64,000 nt of DNA, taken from an uncultured Lachnospiraceae bacterium (lineage in GTDB: Bacteria; Bacillota; Clostridia; Lachnospirales; Lachnospiraceae). Location of the stretch: contig CAJTPU010000016.1 of assembly GCA_910578335.1 (NCBI GenBank), forward strand, positions 1 through 64,000, written 5' to 3'. The translations under genes were made by a program, and so were the position numbers. The notes below the pieces were generated by a model that ran no database searches, had not been told where the DNA came from, and worked only from the letters and a program-made list of their open reading frames with translations. Shown here one piece after another: positions 61,586-64,000 of the stretch. Every line of letters starts with the position of its first letter. The stretch's first letter is position 1.

Positions 61586-62494
61586 ATGGAGGAATTTCGT
61601 TTTTGTATCGAGGAGAGCATGGAAGGGCTGCGGATTGATAAGTGTATCAGCGAGTTTGCCGATTCTTTGTCCCGCTCCTATATTCAAAAGATAATTAAGG
61701 AAGGAGCCGTATCGGTAAACGGCAGCTCTGTAAAGGTCAGCTACAAGGTAAAATTACATGATGAGATAGTTTTCTTTGTTCCCGATGCCGCCGCGCCCGA
61801 TATTTCTCCGGAAAATATACCGTTGGATATTTTATATGAGGATGCAGATGTCGTCGTAATCAATAAGCCAAAAGGAATGGTAGTACATCCTGCAGCAGGG
61901 CATTACAGCGGAACACTTGTCAATGCCCTGCTGTATCACTGCCGCGACTCCCTGTCCGGTATTAACGGTTGTCTGCGTCCGGGCATTGTGCACAGAATTG
62001 ATAAGGATACTACGGGGTCCTTGCTTGTGTGCAAAACAGATGCGGCGCACAAACAAATAGCCAGACAGTTAAAGAAGCATTCTGTTACCAGATGCTACAG
62101 AGCCATCTGTCACGGTGTTCTGGAAAAAGACAAAGGCACGATAGACCGCCCCATCGGACGTTCCAGTAAGGACAGAAAAAAAATGGCGGTAGTGGAGGAG
62201 GGGGGGAAACGAGCAGTTACACACTACAAAGTACTGCAGCGTTTTGAAAAGTACACTTATATCGAATGCACTTTAGAAACAGGGCGTACACATCAGATTC
62301 GGGTGCACATGGCAAGCATCGGACATCCCATTTTAGGAGACCCCGTATATTCGCAGATGAATTCGCCTTTTAAGCTGGAAGGGCAGACCCTGCATGCAAA
62401 GACACTCGGGTTTATCCAGCCGCGGACGAAAGAATACATTGAAATAGACGCGCCCCTGCCGCAATATTTTCAGCATTTATTAGAAATCTTATAG
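61586..62494 (+). CDS. rluD: RluD-type 23S rRNA pseudouridine synthase
   Basis: A 302-residue RluA-family enzyme. An N-terminal S4 RNA-binding domain covers about residues 13-70. The catalytic aspartate is in GIVHRIDKDTTGSLLV near residue 135, and ETGRTHQIRVHMA is the conserved family block near residue 230. By position it corresponds to ylyB of Bacillus; RluD modifies positions around 1911-1917 of 23S rRNA, but the target here is inferred. Start ATG 61586 lies five bases after lspA, so coupling is likely. Confidence 0.92.
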   Translation: MEEFRFCIEESMEGLRIDKCISEFADSLSRSYIQKIIKEGAVSVNGSSVKVSYKVKLHDEIVFFVPDAAAPDISPENIPLDILYEDADVVVINKPKGMVVHPAAGHYSGTLVNALLYHCRDSLSGINGCLRPGIVHRIDKDTTGSLLVCKTDAAHKQIARQLKKHSVTRCYRAICHGVLEKDKGTIDRPIGRSSKDRKKMAVVEEGGKRAVTHYKVLQRFEKYTYIECTLETGRTHQIRVHMASIGHPILGDPVYSQMNSPFKLEGQTLHAKTLGFIQPRTKEYIEIDAPLPQYFQHLLEIL

Positions 62495-62531
62495 AAAAAT
62501 AGTGAAATCTACCAAAAACAAGATAAAATAC

Positions 62532-62560
62532 TGGAAAAATGTAAGCAAAGTGTATATAAT
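62532..62560 (+). promoter_or_regulatory. Putative sigma-A promoter of the cytidylate-kinase-like gene
   Basis: TGGAAA (62532-62537), a 17-base spacer and a perfect TATAAT (62555-62560), about 58 bases upstream of the start. The -35 matches four of six positions. Confidence 0.6.
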
Positions 62561-62617
62561 ATATAGTATGACGACGGAAATTGCGGCGTCAATTCAACAG
62601 AGAGGCAGGTGCTTAAT

Positions 62618-63244
62618 ATGAATACGGTAATAACAATTGGAAGGCAATTTGGCAGTGCCGGTCGTGAAATCGGAGAAAAGGTTGCGGAATATTTTGGTAT
62701 TCGCTGTTATGACAAAGAATTGTTATCAAGAGCGGCAAAGGAAAGTGGTTTTTGTGAGGAAATGATTCAGAATCATGATGAGCGTCCTACCAACTCTTTT
62801 TTGTATAATCTGGTTATGGACACGTATTCTTTTGGCTATAATGCTTCCTCCTTTGTGGATATGCCCATCAGCCACAAGGTGTTTCTTGCCCAGTTTGACA
62901 CTATCAAAAAGATTGCGGATGAAGGACCCTGTGTGATTGTAGGACGTTGTGCGGACTATGCGCTTGCTGATTATAAAAACTGCATTCATTTGTTCATTTA
63001 TGGCAATGAAGACACAAAGATTAAGCGCATCATGGAGCGCTATCAGCTAAACGAAAACAAGGCGCGGGATATGATAACGAAAAAGGATAAGCAGCGGCAG
63101 AGCTACTATAATTATTATTCCTCTAAAAAGTGGGGGCGTGCCGACAGCTATGACCTGTGTATCAACAGTTCGGTTTTGGGAGTAGAAGGCACTGTCAAAC
63201 TGATTATCCAGTATGTAGAAGATTTTGAAAAACGAGGAAAATAA
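62618..63244 (+). CDS. Cytidylate-kinase-like family protein
   Basis: A 208-residue P-loop-fold protein common in Clostridia. The N-terminus ITIGRQFGSAGREIGEKVAE is a modified P-loop, and VIVGRCADYALAD is the second strand typical of the family. The conserved tail includes DKQRQSYYNYYSSKKWG and YDLCINSSVLG. It is related to CMP kinase but lacks the standard substrate-binding pattern, so the true substrate is unknown. Start ATG 62618 has AGAGAGG at a slightly long distance; the frame is open from GTG 62609. Confidence 0.86.
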   Translation: MNTVITIGRQFGSAGREIGEKVAEYFGIRCYDKELLSRAAKESGFCEEMIQNHDERPTNSFLYNLVMDTYSFGYNASSFVDMPISHKVFLAQFDTIKKIADEGPCVIVGRCADYALADYKNCIHLFIYGNEDTKIKRIMERYQLNENKARDMITKKDKQRQSYYNYYSSKKWGRADSYDLCINSSVLGVEGTVKLIIQYVEDFEKRGK

Positions 63245-63247
63245 ATC

Positions 63248-63276
63248 TTGACAAGGCACATGCCTGATGGTATGAT
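63248..63276 (+). promoter_or_regulatory. Sigma-A promoter of the rplU operon
   Basis: A perfect TTGACA (63248-63253), a 17-base spacer and TATGAT (63271-63276), the best promoter match in the window. It lies four bases after the preceding stop codon. Confidence 0.85.
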
Positions 63277-63282
63277 GTTTGA

Positions 63283-63350
63283 GTATGCCGCATAACGAGG
63301 TATAAGTGCGCAAAGCCACCAAAGTTAGCGAGTAATGTGGGCTTTTTGTC
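63283..63350 (+). promoter_or_regulatory. Ribosomal protein L21 leader RNA
   Basis: The untranslated region between the promoter and rplU has the features of the Firmicutes L21 leader: CCGCATAACGAGGTATAAG, then a stem in which AAAGCC-AC (63312-63319) pairs with GTGGGCTTT (near 63337-63345), enclosing GCGAGTAA, followed by TTTTTGTCC. Such leaders are thought to let L21 control its own operon; the mechanism here, terminator-like stem versus alternative fold, is inferred. Confidence 0.65.
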
Positions 63351-63368
63351 CATAAAAGGAGGTGCCTT

Positions 63369-63674
63369 ATGTACGCAATTATTGCAACAGGTGGAAAGCA
63401 GTACAAAGTTTCTGAAGGTGATATGCTTAAAGTAGAAAAGCTGGACGTGGAAGCTGGCAGTACTGTAACTTTTGACCAGGTAGTCGCAGTAAGTGACGGC
63501 TCTTTAAAGGTTGGCGAAGACGTTGCAAACGCAACGGTTACCGCAACTGTTGTGGAGCAGGGTCGTGGCAAGAAGGTTATTGTATACAAATACAAGAGAA
63601 AAACCGGCTACCACAAGAAAAATGGTCATAGACAAGCATACACTCAGGTTAAAATCGAAAAGATTAATGCATAA
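63369..63674 (+). CDS. rplU: 50S ribosomal protein L21
   Basis: A 101-residue ribosomal protein that binds 23S rRNA. The start MYAIIATGGKQYKV and end KKNGHRQAYTQVKIEKI are characteristic. Start ATG 63369 follows AAAAGGAGGTG, an almost perfect ribosome site. It is first in the L21 operon, followed by the prp gene; rpmA (L27) is expected just beyond the window. Confidence 0.98.
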   Translation: MYAIIATGGKQYKVSEGDMLKVEKLDVEAGSTVTFDQVVAVSDGSLKVGEDVANATVTATVVEQGRGKKVIVYKYKRKTGYHKKNGHRQAYTQVKIEKINA

Positions 63675-63700
63675 TATTTGCATCATGAGATAATGTGATT

Positions 63701-64000
63701 ATGACAAAGATTGTAATTTGTAAGGACCGCAATGGTGCTTACAGACAGTTATCCTGTCTCGGACATGCCGGCTTTGCAAGCTATGGCAATGACGTGGTCT
63801 GTGCTTCCATTTCCGTGTTGGTAATCAATACCATCAATGCGTTGGAGCAGCTTGCCGGAGAGGTTTTTGAGACTTTTGTCAATGAAGAAGACGGCACTAT
63901 TTGCTGTGATTTCACGAGTCCGCTGCAGGAGCGTTCCATATTTTTACTGGATACACTGGTTTTTGGACTGCAAAATATTCAAAAAGAATATGGGAAGAAG
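63701..64000 (+). CDS. prp: Ribosomal-processing cysteine protease Prp, truncated by window edge
   Basis: The frame from ATG 63701 stays open through the last base (100 codons). Prp removes the N-terminal extension of ribosomal protein L27 in Firmicutes and some others. The catalytic histidine and cysteine are in GHAGFASYGNDVVCAS (His22 and Cys34). The gene is between rplU and the expected rpmA, the standard order. No clear Shine-Dalgarno site precedes it, so it may depend on coupling to rplU 26 bases upstream. A few C-terminal residues may be missing. Confidence 0.92.
   Translation, partial: MTKIVICKDRNGAYRQLSCLGHAGFASYGNDVVCASISVLVINTINALEQLAGEVFETFVNEEDGTICCDFTSPLQERSIFLLDTLVFGLQNIQKEYGKK

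Noticed and set aside
1..64000. Search for tRNA, rRNA, CRISPR arrays, insertion sequences, integrases and prophage genes
   Set aside because: By eye I found no cloverleaf tRNA, rRNA core, repeat-spacer pattern, transposase or integrase motif. A covariance and repeat search would be needed to exclude them fully.

Overview
The window looks like one chromosomal segment of a spore-forming, Gram-positive anaerobe of the Clostridia, most likely a Lachnospiraceae member. The evidence is the gene content and gene order: yqfC-yqfD-phoH-ybeY, mutS-mutL-miaA after miaB, radC-mreBCD-pbp2-minCDE-rodA-mgsA, sepF, and the rplU-prp pair. Shine-Dalgarno sites are strong (AGGAGG-like), many starts are GTG or TTG, and G+C is near 50% by eye except for one AT-rich patch. 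Nearly everything is on the + strand. I found no rRNA, tRNA, CRISPR array, insertion sequence or prophage, and no gene-free stretch longer than 300 bases.

Layout. 1-8.6 kb: a 5'-truncated unknown protein, an alpha/alpha-toroid-like protein, a voltage-gated-type K+ channel, a GNAT acetyltransferase, two tandem ankyrin-repeat proteins and endonuclease III. 8.6-10.6 kb: an AT-rich patch with an orphan CoiA-like nuclease and an unknown gene split by a frameshift in an A9 run. The patch ends at a bidirectional terminator shared with a minus-strand DHH phosphoesterase. 11.8-19 kb: a lipoprotein, lgt, an ABC exporter-type pair whose permease has a long coiled coil, and pyrimidine-nucleoside phosphorylase. 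19-25.7 kb: sporulation and RNA-processing genes (yqfC, yqfD, phoH, a shortened PgpH-like protein with its HD residues lost, ybeY), a SpoVB/MurJ-type flippase and a BofC-like protein. 25.7-33.9 kb: two FAD enzymes, the proline genes proB and proA around a DUF896 protein and 5-formyl-THF cyclo-ligase, and a large lipoprotein. 33.9-45.8 kb: pepT, miaB, a SulP transporter, mutS, mutL, miaA, an acetyltransferase and a methionine gamma-lyase-like enzyme.

45.8-56.6 kb is a cell-shape and division cluster: DUF4321 protein, radC, mreBCD, PBP2, minCDE, rodA, mgsA and a D,D-carboxypeptidase that is probably a lipoprotein. It joins elongasome parts (MreBCD, PBP2, RodA) to septum placement (MinCDE) in one apparent transcription unit, and four of its first six genes start with TTG. 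56.6-62.5 kb: a P-loop protein, a HlyD-like protein, YggS, SepF, then aroB, lspA and an RluD-type pseudouridine synthase. 62.6-64 kb: a cytidylate-kinase-like protein and the L21 operon (promoter, L21 leader, rplU, and prp cut by the window edge).

Most of the window is conserved housekeeping sequence. The least explained parts are the 8.6-10.6 kb patch, the degenerate PgpH-like protein, the tandem ankyrin pair, and several lipoproteins and secreted proteins without a known function. I do not see a clear new multi-gene system such as a complete defence island. The 8.6-10.6 kb patch is the best place to look.
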